Part shown: positions 45,468 through 54,828 of the stretch, one piece after another
Position numbering within the stretch: the first letter of the stretch is position 1
Layout: every line of letters starts with the position of its first letter
Assembly (NCBI GenBank): GCA_016713865.1
Contig: JADJOG010000049.1
Coordinates: 1 to 64,000 of the forward strand
DNA length: 64,000 nt
From: Flavobacteriales bacterium
GTDB lineage: Bacteria; Bacteroidota; Bacteroidia; Flavobacteriales_F; PHOS-HE28
Reading direction: 5' to 3'
Position numbers and translations under genes: made by a program
Notes under the pieces: model-generated
The model's database searches: none
What the model was told of the DNA's origin: nothing
What the model saw: the letters and a program-made list of their open reading frames with translations, nothing else

Positions 45468-46046
45468 ATGAACCCAAAGGTCGATTGGTTCTTCGAGAAG
45501 GACGGAAAGTGGCAGTCCTGTTTCGCCGAACTGCGCGAGTTGGCGCTGGACAGCGGGCTCACCGAGGAATTGAAGTGGGGCCATCCCTGTTACACGCTGA
45601 AGGGCAAGAATGTCTTCCTGATGCACGGCTTCAACGACTACTGCGCGCTGCTCTTCCATAAAGGAGCATTGCTCGCGGATGATCACAAGCTGCTGGTGCA
45701 ACAGACCGCCAATGTGCAAGGCGCGCGGCAGATCCGATTCACCAGCCTGAAGCAGATCGAGAACCTCGCACCAGTGATCCGAAGCTACATGCAGCAAGCC
45801 ATCCGCGTGGAGCAATCGGGCAAGCAAGTGGTGCTGAAGAAGACCACTGAATTCGCCATGCCCGATGAATTCGCCACAGCATTGAAGCAGATGCCGGAGC
45901 TGAAGAAAGCCTTCCAAGCGTTCACGCCCGGTCGGCAACGAGGCTACCTGCTGCATTTCGCAGGTGCCAAGCAGGCGAAGACCCGCGAGGCGCGGATCGA
46001 GAAGCACATGGACCGGATCCTGGCTGGCAAGGGACTGGACGATTGA
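45468..46046 (+). CDS. DUF1801 / YdeI (OmpD-associated)-family protein
   Basis: 192 residues from ATG 45468 (MNPKVDWFFEKDGKWQ, the usual start of this family). DUF1801 part: LTEELKWGHPCYTLKGKNVF and GFNDYCALLFHKGALL; the C-terminal part, with MPDEFATALKQMPELKKAFQ and TPGRQRGYLLHF, is the YdeI bacteriocin-protection-type region. An in-frame ATG at 45444 overlaps the previous stop. Second of two adjacent DUF1801 genes, likely an old duplication. Confidence 0.82.
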   Translation: MNPKVDWFFEKDGKWQSCFAELRELALDSGLTEELKWGHPCYTLKGKNVFLMHGFNDYCALLFHKGALLADDHKLLVQQTANVQGARQIRFTSLKQIENLAPVIRSYMQQAIRVEQSGKQVVLKKTTEFAMPDEFATALKQMPELKKAFQAFTPGRQRGYLLHFAGAKQAKTREARIEKHMDRILAGKGLDD

Positions 46047-46077
46047 GCCCTACTCTGAACGTGGTCGCCAAGCCCTC

Positions 46078-46400
46078 ATGCGCAAACCTCCTTCCCTCAT
46101 CGTCCGATCCGTCCAGATTCTGTTCTTGTTCTTGTTCGCGCTTTGGCTTGCCCTGAGCGTTCATTACATGCTGCATCCGCGAGACCCATTCAGCAAGTGG
46201 TCCGATGCCTTCTTCATACCGTGGTACGCACTGGTACCGCAACTCGCCTACCGGCCTTCGCATTGCTTACGCGACGTGCGGCATGGATGGGTCCTTGGCG
46301 CATTGCGCGCATGGTGCAGGGAATCGCCGTTACTCTTCTGATTCTGGGCTTCTTGCTCTTGGTTTTGAGCACCCCGGATGTGAGCGGCTTCTCCAGTTGA
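46078..46400 (+). CDS. Small membrane protein (one frameshift)
   Basis: ATG 46078 gives IVRSVQILFLFLFALWLALS (membrane helix 1), then HPRDPFSKWSDAFFIPWYAL (reentrant or helix 2). A shift near 46255 moves to a frame reading IAVTLLILGFLLLVLST (last helix) and ending at 46400. About 107 residues. No family recognised. Confidence 0.5.
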
Positions 46401-46501
46401 TTCGTCAATTGCGGACTCGAAGTTCGATGGCAACATTGGCCCAACAGGAATCGCTGCGATTCAATAGTGACCGTTCCTGGAATTTCGTCAGCTTTGTGTT
46501 C

Positions 46502-46903
46502 ATGCGCTTGACCCTCGTATTCTTTTGCCTCCTGGCAGCTACCATCACTTGCACAGGTCAATCCATCACAGGGAAGGAGGCTCCAGCGGTAAAGGAACTT
46601 ACACCTGAGCAGCTAAGCGCGATGATGAAGGCATCAGCACTGATCATCCTGGATTGCAACGAGAAGGAGAATTACGAATGGGCGCATGTGCCCGGTGCGC
46701 GGCTCATCGAATACGACCGCGTCACATCGGAGACCTTGCCCGCCGATATGGACGCGCTGCTTGTGTTCTATTGCTACAGCCCTGAATGCCCCGCTGGCAG
46801 CATGGCAGCCGCCACGGCCGCGCGCATGGGATATCGGAACGTGTACAGCATGACTGCCGGCATTGTTGGCTGGCAGGACGCCGGCTTGCCCACGGAGCCA
46901 TGA
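46502..46903 (+). CDS. Secreted rhodanese-like domain protein
   Basis: 133 residues with a signal peptide (LTLVFFCLLAATITCTGQ). Rhodanese fold: LIILDCNEKENYEWAHVPGA, then the active-site loop VFYCYSPECPAGSMAAA and GIVGWQDAGLP. The first Cys of YCYSPEC sits at the catalytic position, though the loop is not the classical C-x4-R form. Likely periplasmic sulfur carrier or redox partner; substrate unknown. Confidence 0.75.
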   Translation: MRLTLVFFCLLAATITCTGQSITGKEAPAVKELTPEQLSAMMKASALIILDCNEKENYEWAHVPGARLIEYDRVTSETLPADMDALLVFYCYSPECPAGSMAAATAARMGYRNVYSMTAGIVGWQDAGLPTEP

Positions 46904-46978
46904 GGTGCTGCGGCCCTTAGCGGTGGCTCGCGGGAACCTGAATCTCCCCTCGACTCATCAGCGTGAACCGCTGATGCC

Positions 46979-47317
46979 TCAGGCTTTCTTCACGTACTTG
47001 CTCTTCAGCCCCATGGCGCCGAAGCCTTCGATGCGGCAATCGATGTCGTGATCGCCCTGCACCAGCCTGATGCCTTTCACTTTGGTACCGGCCTTCACCG
47101 GTTTGGGCATGCCCTTCACCGGAAGATCCTTGATCACCACCACATCGTCGCCGTCCTTCAGTTCGTTGCCATTGGCATCCTTGATCACCGGCCCCGCGTT
47201 GGCGGCCGCCACTTCATCGGGGTTCCACTCGTGGCCGCATTCACCGCACATCCAACTGGTGCCTGTTGGATAAGTGATCGTGGAGCGGCACTCGGGGCAG
47301 GGATTGGAATCGGTCAT
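46979..47317 (-). CDS. yjdM: YjdM/PhnA-type zinc-ribbon protein
   Basis: 112 residues from ATG 47317. N-terminal zinc ribbon with C7-x2-C10 and C24-x2-C27 (PCPECRS, MCGECGHEW), then the conserved PhnA C-terminal domain: VIKDANGNELKDGDDVVVIK, VKAGTKVKGIRL and HDIDCRIEGFGAMGLKSKYV with terminal VKKA. Family named from the E. coli phn region but of unknown function. Further in-frame upstream sequence is rejected because homologues start at MTDSNPCPEC. Confidence 0.9.
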   Translation of the reverse strand: MTDSNPCPECRSTITYPTGTSWMCGECGHEWNPDEVAAANAGPVIKDANGNELKDGDDVVVIKDLPVKGMPKPVKAGTKVKGIRLVQGDHDIDCRIEGFGAMGLKSKYVKKA

Positions 47318-47385
47318 GGCTTGTGTGTTCGGCGGCGAATGTATCCGGCGCGAATCGTGCAGCACGACAGCCGAAGGTCCGCGAC

Positions 47386-47393
47386 TACCTTGC
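47386..47393 (+). promoter_or_regulatory. -7 type promoter element upstream of the CvfB-like gene
   Basis: TACCTTGC, with TACCTTGCG context, ending 6 nt before the GTG at 47400. Confidence 0.33.
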
Positions 47394-47399
47394 GCGCTC

Positions 47400-48233
47400 G
47401 TGATAAGCACAGGCCGTACACAGGATCTGCTCATTCTACGGATCACCGATCACGGCCTGATCCTGGGTGATGATGACACGACGGAGGTCCTGCTACCGAT
47501 TACCGAAAGCCCGAAGAACCCGAAGGAAGGAAGCAGCATCCGCGTGTTCGTTTACCGTGATGATGTAGGTGGATTGATAGCCACTACAAGGACACCCAAA
47601 GTGCAGGTAGGCGAATTCGCCACACTGAAGGTGAGAGCCATTCGCGGCGCAGGCGCTCGTGTTGATTGGGGCTTCGAGCCGGCCTTGCTGGTGCCCCATG
47701 AGGAACAGAAGAAGCCGATGGAGGAAGGGCGCTGGTACGTGGTGCGCGTGGCCCTGGACGATGAGACCGATCGGCCCTATGCCAGCACGTGCATCGAACG
47801 CTTCCTCGACAATACTCATCTATCAGTAAGCAAAGGCGAAGCAGTGGATCTGCTGGTGCATGCCATCAGCGAACTGGGCTATTCCGTGATCGTGAATCAC
47901 GCGCATCATGGACTGATCCACGCCAACGAGGTCTTCAAACCGGTCTCCATCGGCGATCGGCTCACGGGCTATGTGAAACAGGTGCGGCCAGACAATAAGC
48001 TGGACATCGTGCTGCAACCGATCGGCTACAGGCATTACATCGATGCGCACACCGCATTGCTCGCGAAACGGCTCGAGGCGAAGGGCATGCTGCCGCTGAC
48101 GGACAAGAGCACCGCCGAGGAGATCCATGCTGAATTCGGCATCAGCAAGAAGGCATTCAAGAAGGCGCTGGGCGCACTTTACAAGCAGCGCTTGGTGCGC
48201 ATCGGCGAGGACAGCATCGTGTGGATCGGGTAG
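47400..48233 (+). CDS. CvfB-like S1 RNA-binding protein
   Basis: 277 residues from GTG 47400. CvfB layout: an N-terminal S1-like strand set (TDHGLILGDDDTTEVLLP), S1 domains (VRAIRGAGARVDWGFE with DLLVPHEEQ-like LLVPHEEQKKPM; VIVNHAHHGLIHANEVFKPV; LTGYVKQVRPDNKLDIVLQP), and a C-terminal winged helix (STAEEIHAEFGISKKAFKKA). The Staphylococcus homologue controls virulence genes post-transcriptionally. Intact frame. Confidence 0.85.
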   Translation: MISTGRTQDLLILRITDHGLILGDDDTTEVLLPITESPKNPKEGSSIRVFVYRDDVGGLIATTRTPKVQVGEFATLKVRAIRGAGARVDWGFEPALLVPHEEQKKPMEEGRWYVVRVALDDETDRPYASTCIERFLDNTHLSVSKGEAVDLLVHAISELGYSVIVNHAHHGLIHANEVFKPVSIGDRLTGYVKQVRPDNKLDIVLQPIGYRHYIDAHTALLAKRLEAKGMLPLTDKSTAEEIHAEFGISKKAFKKALGALYKQRLVRIGEDSIVWIG

Positions 48234-48323
48234 ATCCTCGAACTGATCTGCGACGAGAAGAGCCGCTCTAGAAATCAGAGCGCCGCGCACGGCAGCATGT
48301 TCCGGCCATCAGGCATCCGTCAC

Positions 48324-50846
48324 TCAGAACCATGCGATCAGCTTCAGGTTAAAGCGGCGCGGTGTGAGGTAATCGGGTATCGAGTACTGGCGACCCGAGA
48401 CATCGGTGACCCAGGTATGATCGATGGTGTTATTGATGTTGAGCAGATTGAACACCTCGGCCGTGAGCCAGAGGTTGTTGATGTGCTGGCGCCAGCCGCG
48501 CTTACTCTGCCCTTCGGCACCGAGGAATTGCTTGCTGAAGCCGATATCGACCCGGCGATAGATCGCGGTGCGCAGCGTATCGGTGTACCGGTTGAAGTTG
48601 GGCGGACCGAAAGGCAGGCCCGTACCAAACACGATGTTCACGTGCACTTTGAACGTGGGCCAACGCGCCATCTCGTCCTGGAAGAACAAGGACACGCCCA
48701 CACGCTGATCCGTGGGGCGCGGGATCCAGCCCGGCTCCACGCGGCTGCTATCGACCGCTACCTGGTCATTGGTGAAGCCGGGCCTGATCGTATCGCCCGC
48801 CGCGTTGAAGCGCCAGTAGTAGAAATCATCCTTCAGGTTCTCGCGTGCCTGCATGATGCCGAGGCTCATCCAGCTATCGATCCCATCGATGAACTGACCG
48901 GCGAGCTTCACATCGAGGCCTGTGGCATAGCCCTGCGCGTTGTTGGTGCCGTAATAGCGGATGCGGATGTTGTCCACCTCGTAGGGGATCAGGTCATCCA
49001 TCTGCTTGTAGTATGCCTCGGTGGTGAATTTGAAAGGACGGTCCCAGATCTCGAACCAGCGATCCATGCCCATGAGCAGATGGATGCTCCGTTGCGCGCG
49101 GATATCGGGGTTCAGCGTTCCATCGGGCCTGCGCACCTCGCGGTAGAAAGGCGGCTGGTAATACAGCCCGGTGGCCAACCAGAAGCTGTAGTCGCGATCA
49201 ACGATGCTGTCGGGGCGGATCACTTTCTTCCAGCCCGGGTGGAAAGTGAGTCGCGCGCGCGGACTGGCCACCGTTTGGCCATTGTAGGTCCAATGCTGCG
49301 CGCGCACGCCGGCCACGAGGGTCCACCAGCGATCATTGCCGCGATCCCAGCGCCAGGTGTTCTGCACGTATGCGCTGGCGCGAACGCTCTCCATGCCCAG
49401 CTTGCTCTTGAGCACATAGCTCAGCTCGAGGTCATCACCTGTGTTCAGTGGCACGCTGAAATCGGCCGAATCGATCAGCGACCATTCGTTCAGCCGATCA
49501 TTGATCCGCTCGTGCCGCGCATCAACGCCCCATTGCAGGTAGCTGTTGGGCAATTGCAGATAGCCTTTGTGCGCCACGGAGAGCACCGTTGCATCCAGGT
49601 CGTTGCGCGCATGATCGAGGAAGGTGCCAACACCGAGGTCGCGCACCACTTCGCCGAATTGCTCGCTGCCCAGATCGCGTTCCAACTCACCCAAGCGGTA
49701 TTGACCTTGAATGGTGAAGCGCTCGCTCTCGAATGTGCGGAAGGCGCTCGCTTGGAATTTCAGCAGCATCTCCTTCGAGGGCCTCGAGTTCAGACTGAGC
49801 GCGCCGAACCAGGTCTCGAACGCGGTGCGCTCGCGGCCATCGAAGAACACAGTGAATCGCAAGGGCTTGTTGAATGGACCGAACTCCGTGGTGCGGCTCT
49901 GCGGCACAACATCATACAGGTTGCGCGAATACATGCCCAGGAAGCCGAGCTCCAGGTTGTCCTTCAGGTCGTAGGTCCAATAGCTCTGCAGATCGGCATA
50001 CACCGGGCGGTACTCGCCTTGGGTATCGCCGCCGCCAAGCAACCATTGGTTGGTGCGGTAGCGGAAGCCCGTGATCTGGCGCATGCGCCTATTGAACAAA
50101 GGGCTCTCCAAGTGCACCGCACCCCCGAGCAGGCTCGCCATGGCCGATCCGGCGAATTCGCGCGGCCGCTTGTACTGGATATCGAGCACGCTGCTGAGCT
50201 TATCGCCGTAGCGCGCCTCGAAGCCGCCCGCACTGAACGAGATGCGCTCGATCATATCGGGATTCGGGAAGCTGAGGCCCTCTTGCTGCCCCGCGCGCAC
50301 GAGGAATGGGCGGTACACCTCGATGTCGTTCACATACACGAGGTTCTCATCGAAGTTGCCGCCGCGAACGCTGTAGCCGCTGCTGAGCTCGTTGCGCGCC
50401 ACCACGCCCAGTTGGCCGGTGAGCAGCGACTCCACACCACCGCCCGGCATGGGGTTGAAGCGCGCCAGCCGCGGATCAATCCGTTGCATTTGCGTTTCCC
50501 GTTCCGCACGTCGGTTCTCCTGCACCTCGAAGGTGGGCAAGGATGTCAAGCGCAAGCGCACATCCAAAGCGCGCGTTTCGCCGGGGTTCAGCTCCACGGT
50601 TTCTTCATGGGCTATATGGCCGGTGTAGGTCCAGCGCACGGTCCATGAGCGGCTGGCCGGAAGATCCAGCACGTACCTGCCCTGCTCGTCGCACACCGCG
50701 CCCAGATTGCTTCCCAGTACCTGAACATTGGCCAGCGGGAGGCTCGCACCGGCATCGTCGCGCACCACGCCGCGCAGGGTGCCCATGGATTGCGCGACCG
50801 CTGAGCGGGCAGAAACAAGTAGAAGGACCAGCAGCAGCGAGCGCAT
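48324..50846 (-). CDS. TonB-dependent outer-membrane receptor with carboxypeptidase-regulatory-like domain
   Basis: 840 residues from ATG 50846 (signal LLLVLLLVSARSAVAQ). An N-terminal CarboxypepD_reg-like domain (GTLRGVVRDDAGASLPLANV) is followed by a plug domain (RNELSSGYSVRGGNFDENLV, YVNDIEVYRPF) and a long beta barrel ending in RRFNLKLIAWF with an aromatic C-terminus. Imports an unknown ligand using TonB energy. No SusD partner is adjacent, so it is not a Sus-type pair. Intact. Confidence 0.88.
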   Translation of the reverse strand: MRSLLLVLLLVSARSAVAQSMGTLRGVVRDDAGASLPLANVQVLGSNLGAVCDEQGRYVLDLPASRSWTVRWTYTGHIAHEETVELNPGETRALDVRLRLTSLPTFEVQENRRAERETQMQRIDPRLARFNPMPGGGVESLLTGQLGVVARNELSSGYSVRGGNFDENLVYVNDIEVYRPFLVRAGQQEGLSFPNPDMIERISFSAGGFEARYGDKLSSVLDIQYKRPREFAGSAMASLLGGAVHLESPLFNRRMRQITGFRYRTNQWLLGGGDTQGEYRPVYADLQSYWTYDLKDNLELGFLGMYSRNLYDVVPQSRTTEFGPFNKPLRFTVFFDGRERTAFETWFGALSLNSRPSKEMLLKFQASAFRTFESERFTIQGQYRLGELERDLGSEQFGEVVRDLGVGTFLDHARNDLDATVLSVAHKGYLQLPNSYLQWGVDARHERINDRLNEWSLIDSADFSVPLNTGDDLELSYVLKSKLGMESVRASAYVQNTWRWDRGNDRWWTLVAGVRAQHWTYNGQTVASPRARLTFHPGWKKVIRPDSIVDRDYSFWLATGLYYQPPFYREVRRPDGTLNPDIRAQRSIHLLMGMDRWFEIWDRPFKFTTEAYYKQMDDLIPYEVDNIRIRYYGTNNAQGYATGLDVKLAGQFIDGIDSWMSLGIMQARENLKDDFYYWRFNAAGDTIRPGFTNDQVAVDSSRVEPGWIPRPTDQRVGVSLFFQDEMARWPTFKVHVNIVFGTGLPFGPPNFNRYTDTLRTAIYRRVDIGFSKQFLGAEGQSKRGWRQHINNLWLTAEVFNLLNINNTIDHTWVTDVSGRQYSIPDYLTPRRFNLKLIAWF

Positions 50847-50943
50847 CGAAGGGCGGCAAAGTAACGGGGGCGCGGCTGGTATGGTATGCGGAGTGTCGCG
50901 GTTGCATGATGCGGCGGATGCGCTGGCTTGAGATGAGGCTTCG

Positions 50944-50951
50944 CACCTTCG
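50944..50951 (+). promoter_or_regulatory. -7 type promoter element upstream of mazG
   Basis: CACCTTCG ending 4 nt before the ATG at 50956; same sequence context (CTTCGCCG) as at 393 and 44249. Confidence 0.3.
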
Positions 50952-50955
50952 CCGC

Positions 50956-51768
50956 ATGGATCCACGTGCCGAAGCCTTCCTGCGCCTGCTGAAGATCATG
51001 GATGAATTGCGCGAGCAATGCCCGTGGGACAAGAAACAGACGATGGAGACCCTGAGGCCCCTCACGATCGAGGAGACCTATGAGCTGGGCGATGCGATCC
51101 TGGAAGGCGACCTCGATGAAGTGAAGAAGGAACTGGGCGACCTGATCCTGCACATCGCCTTCTATGCCCGCATCGGCAAGGAGAAACAAGCGTTCGACAT
51201 CACCGACGTTCTCAACGGCATCTGCGAGAAACTGATCCGGAGGCATCCGCACATCTACGGCGATGTGAAAGTGAAGGACGAGCAAGAGGTGAAAGCGAAT
51301 TGGGAACGCATCAAGCTTGAAGAGAAATCGGAAGCGGCCCGCACTGGCGTATCGGGACCGCTTCGCGGCGAACAGGACCAGCCGAGCGTGCTCGAAGGCG
51401 TTCCGAAGGGATTGCCCAGCATGGTGAAGGCGATCCGCATACAGGACAAGGCGCGTGGCGTCGGCTTCGATTGGGAGCGCAAGGAACAGGTGTGGGAGAA
51501 AGTGCACGAAGAGCTGCGCGAGCTGAAGGCCGAGGTGGATGCGGGCAGCGCCAAGCAGGCCGATGAGGTGGGCGATGTGCTCTTCAGCGTGGTGAACTAC
51601 GCGCGCTTCCTGAGCATCGATCCCGATGAGGCGCTGGAACGCACCAACCGCAAATTCATCAAGCGCTTCCAATACATGGAGCGCGAGAGCCACAAGGACG
51701 GCAAACGCCTTGGGCAGATGACACTGGCCGAGATGGATGCCTATTGGGAAAAGGCCAAGACCATGTGA
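50956..51768 (+). CDS. mazG: Nucleoside triphosphate pyrophosphohydrolase
   Basis: 270 residues, tandem MazG domains. First domain: CPWDKKQTMETLRPLTIEET and the metal-binding E-x-x-E-x12-E-x-x-D type helix ELGDAILEGDLDEVKKELGD. Second domain: FDWERKEQVWEKVHEELREL, then KQADEVGDVLFSVVNYARFL. Hydrolyses NTPs, protecting the pools from aberrant nucleotides. Standard length, intact. Confidence 0.95.
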   Translation: MDPRAEAFLRLLKIMDELREQCPWDKKQTMETLRPLTIEETYELGDAILEGDLDEVKKELGDLILHIAFYARIGKEKQAFDITDVLNGICEKLIRRHPHIYGDVKVKDEQEVKANWERIKLEEKSEAARTGVSGPLRGEQDQPSVLEGVPKGLPSMVKAIRIQDKARGVGFDWERKEQVWEKVHEELRELKAEVDAGSAKQADEVGDVLFSVVNYARFLSIDPDEALERTNRKFIKRFQYMERESHKDGKRLGQMTLAEMDAYWEKAKTM

Positions 51769-51770
51769 TC

Positions 51771-51956
51771 ATGCGGGATACGCTTCGCCCGATCCTGCTC
51801 AGCCTGATGCTCGGCCTGCTCGATGCCATGCGCCGTGCGGAGAGCCCGCTTGCTTCGCCTTTCGGCCATCATTGGATCATGCGCGCGCCAATGAGCACGC
51901 CGCTCGACCAGCCCGCACGGTGCTGGTTCTGGGAGCAGAGCCCGACGGCTAACTGA
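51771..51956 (+). CDS. Possible small protein after mazG
   Basis: 61 codons from ATG 51771, 2 nt after the mazG stop: MRDTLRPILLSLMLGLLDAM then RRAESPLASPFGHHWIMRAP. A short hydrophobic start is visible. No homologue recognised and no RBS stands out. May be real and coupled to mazG, or chance. Confidence 0.3.
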   Translation: MRDTLRPILLSLMLGLLDAMRRAESPLASPFGHHWIMRAPMSTPLDQPARCWFWEQSPTAN

Positions 51957-52007
51957 CGGTATATCAATCCGGCTTCTATCTTGGTGGGCGCTCAAACCCA
52001 CCTGCAC

Positions 52008-54110
52008 ATGAAGCGGATCATTACCCTGCTCTTCAGCTCACTGTTCTTCGCACCGCTCTTCGCTGCCCAAGGCGGCCCCGATGCTTACGGCTACATCTGG
52101 AAGGATAGCGCTGAGCCGGATGGACCGGTGTACAACTGGATCGATATCTCGTCTACTGGCGCTCTGGTGCAAGGCCTTGCTGATGATAACGTGGCCGGCC
52201 CCTTCGTGATGCTCACCAACTTCGAGTACTACTGGTACAACCGCAAGTTCGTGTGGATCGGCAGTAATGGATACGTCTTGTTCATGAACGGGAACATCGC
52301 TTCGCCTTTCCCGTTGATCCCAGCGGCTGGCGGCACCAACGATTTCGTCGCTGGGCTCATGTCGGACCTCAACTTCGGTGGCACCGGCAATCCCGGACAG
52401 GTGCGCTTCTACGACGACCTCGACCTCACCGTGGTCTCCTATCTGAACGTGCCCTTCTGGACCCCTACTGCACCGGGCTGGACCGGATCGAACACCTTTC
52501 AGATCCTCCTTAGCAAGTTGGACAGCACCATCACCATCCAGTTCCAGCAGCAGAGCGGAATCACCCAGAACAACGACATAAAGGTGGGTATCGAGAGCGT
52601 AGCGGGCACCATCGGCCTGCAGCACTCCTCGAACATCTATCCGCAGGCCAACTATGCGGTGCGCTTCTATCGTCCAGCATCGTCGTCGTTGGCGGTTACG
52701 GATGCCAGTGTGCTTTGGGCCGGCCAGGATGGATCGGGAGGCATCTTCCGCTCGCGCAACGGCTCATCCTATCCGCTATCGGTGAAGACCGGCAACATCG
52801 GGAACCAGACTCTTAACGGATACAATGTCACAGGCGCCGTGGTGAATGCGGCCGGGCAAACACAAGTGACCGCCTCGCAGACGGTAGGAAGCCAAGTGCC
52901 CGGTGTTGACACCCTGATCACCTACACGCCTGCTTTCAACCCCACTACCGCCGGCACCTTCCGATACAATTGCACCATCAGCGGGATCTCCAATGAATTG
53001 GTCACCGCGAACAACGTGCGGACGCAGGAGATCGTGGTGGTCGACACCACCACGGCCAACCATGCGCTCAACTATCACGGCAGCGTGGACAACGGGATCG
53101 GCATCAGCTGGAATGGCGGCAACGGCGGCGTTGGCGTTTACATCAAACCGCCCTATTACCCGGCGTATGCCACGGCTTACACGATCCGAATCGTGAGCAA
53201 CCTGACCGGTTCGGCCTATGCGCTGAAGGTGTATGACGACAACGGCACCAACGGTGCCCCCGGCACGCGCCTCGACTCCGTTTATGTGCCCTCCGGTCAA
53301 GCCGGTGCTGGCGATCAGGTCTTCCAACTGAGCAACCCGCTCATGATCACCAGTGGCGGCGTGTATGTGCAGTGGTACATGCTGGGCACCGATGTCACCA
53401 TCGCCGTTGATGCCAATCCGCCCTTCTCGCTGAACTCCTACGAGGTGATCGATGGCGTGTGGGCAGAGTACCGCGATCGCGAAGCCCAGGATTTCTTCCT
53501 TGGCCTGCGGCTCTCGCAAGTGCCCGTGACCGACATCGGTTGCACAGGCTTCTTCGGTCTCACGGCCGGGCAGGACATATCAAGTCCGACCGCGATCCGC
53601 ACATGGGTTACCAACTTCGGCAACCAGCCTGTGAGCGCGTTCAACGTGAACTACCGGTTCGGAACCGGAACCGTGGTGAGCCAGGCGTACAGCGGCACGG
53701 CCATCAATCCCGGGCAACAGAGCCTGATCACCTTCAACAGCTACTTCACGCCAAGCACCGATGCCACGGCAGACCTCTGCGCATGGACCACCATGACTGG
53801 CGATGCGACAGCGACCAACGACACCAGTTGCGTCAGCATCGACACCTTCGTTGGCATCGACGGGATCAGCGTCATTGGCGCGCGCTTGGCACCGGTGCCG
53901 GCCGATCAAGAGCTGCGGATCCTCAACCTGCCCGGAGGCTCCTGGCGCTGCACCATCACCGATGCAGCTGGTCGGCATGTGTCGCAGGCAGCGCGCAACG
54001 GCAACGGCGATTGGCCGATTGATGTACGCCAGTTGCCCAGCGGCGCTTATGTGGTCCTGATCACCGACGGATCACGCGTTTTCCGCTCGCGCTTCGCGAT
54101 CAGCCGCTGA
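52008..54110 (+). CDS. Large secreted surface protein with T9SS sorting domain
   Basis: 700 residues from ATG 52008 (signal IITLLFSSLFFAPLFA). The N-terminal nidogen-like/beta domain has GYIWKDSAEPDGPVYNWIDI, WIGSNGYVLF and VKVGIESVAGTIGL-like text (DIKVGIESVAGTIGLQHSSN). A middle beta-sandwich has GSAYALKVYDDNGTNGAPGT, a CARDB-like domain follows (VTNFGNQPVSAFNVNYRF), and the T9SS type A tail includes APVPADQELRILNLPGG and LPSGAYVVLITDGSRVF. Surface exposed; adhesion or matrix role is a guess. Confidence 0.8.
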   Translation: MKRIITLLFSSLFFAPLFAAQGGPDAYGYIWKDSAEPDGPVYNWIDISSTGALVQGLADDNVAGPFVMLTNFEYYWYNRKFVWIGSNGYVLFMNGNIASPFPLIPAAGGTNDFVAGLMSDLNFGGTGNPGQVRFYDDLDLTVVSYLNVPFWTPTAPGWTGSNTFQILLSKLDSTITIQFQQQSGITQNNDIKVGIESVAGTIGLQHSSNIYPQANYAVRFYRPASSSLAVTDASVLWAGQDGSGGIFRSRNGSSYPLSVKTGNIGNQTLNGYNVTGAVVNAAGQTQVTASQTVGSQVPGVDTLITYTPAFNPTTAGTFRYNCTISGISNELVTANNVRTQEIVVVDTTTANHALNYHGSVDNGIGISWNGGNGGVGVYIKPPYYPAYATAYTIRIVSNLTGSAYALKVYDDNGTNGAPGTRLDSVYVPSGQAGAGDQVFQLSNPLMITSGGVYVQWYMLGTDVTIAVDANPPFSLNSYEVIDGVWAEYRDREAQDFFLGLRLSQVPVTDIGCTGFFGLTAGQDISSPTAIRTWVTNFGNQPVSAFNVNYRFGTGTVVSQAYSGTAINPGQQSLITFNSYFTPSTDATADLCAWTTMTGDATATNDTSCVSIDTFVGIDGISVIGARLAPVPADQELRILNLPGGSWRCTITDAAGRHVSQAARNGNGDWPIDVRQLPSGAYVVLITDGSRVFRSRFAISR

Positions 54111-54182
54111 CCCTTCGGCCCTGCCGCTACCTTCGCGCGGCTCAGCCAGCAATAACGCCGGCTGCTGCCCTATCACCTACGC

Positions 54183-54828
54183 ATGTCCAAAGGGAACCTG
54201 CTGCTCATCGTCTGGAACGTCCTGCTCACCGCCCTTGTAGCGTGGCTCGCGTTCAAGCCCAAACCAAGCGCCAGTGCTGACGAAACAACTTCAGCGCCCG
54301 CGAGCACCGCGCAGGAGGTCATCGTGGCCGCCCGCGATTCAGGCGCGCTGAAAGAGGCGCGCATCGCGCACTTCCACATGGATAGCCTGCGCAAGAAATA
54401 TGATCCAATGCGCCGAGAAGAACAAGCGTTTCAATAGCGAGGCCAGCCGATTGGAAAGCGGGCTTCAGAAGAAGCAGGACGAGGCCCGCCAGCGCTACCA
54501 GGAGCTCATGAGCAAGGATCAGACGTACAGCACCAAGGCTGAGATGGAGCGCGACGAAGCGGAGCTGCGCGACCTCATGGCCAAATTGCAGCAAATGCAG
54601 GCCGAAGGCGAGGAACGCATGTCGCGCATGGAAGCGGAGATGCTCACCGAGATATCGAAAGAGCTGGAGGATTACCTGATCGCGTACAACACGACCGCCG
54701 GCTTCGATTACATCCTCAGCATCCAGAGCGGCGGGCAGATCTGGGTGGGCAACAAGGGCCTCGATATCACCAACGAACTGGTGACCGGGCTCAACGCGCG
54801 CCATCGCGCCGGCAAAGGCGCCAAGTGA
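54183..54828 (+). CDS. OmpH/Skp-like periplasmic protein (one frameshift)
   Basis: The first frame gives a membrane anchor (LLLIVWNVLLTALVAWLAFK) and RIAHFHMDSLRKKYD. After a shift near 54405 the second frame gives CAEKNKRFNSEASRLESGLQ, then a long coiled coil with KAEMERDEAELRDLMAKLQQ and the C-terminal end YLIAYNTTAGFDYILSIQSG typical of OmpH. About 214 residues. OmpH/Skp holds unfolded outer-membrane proteins in the periplasm; the N-terminal anchor is common in Bacteroidota paralogues. A TACCTTCG box lies 47 nt upstream. GTGA overlap with the next gene. Confidence 0.8.

Noticed and set aside
48297..50648. 783-codon open frame on the plus strand
   Set aside because: Lies wholly antisense to the TonB-dependent receptor, which has clear domains; the plus-strand product is His/Ala/Glu-rich low-complexity text.
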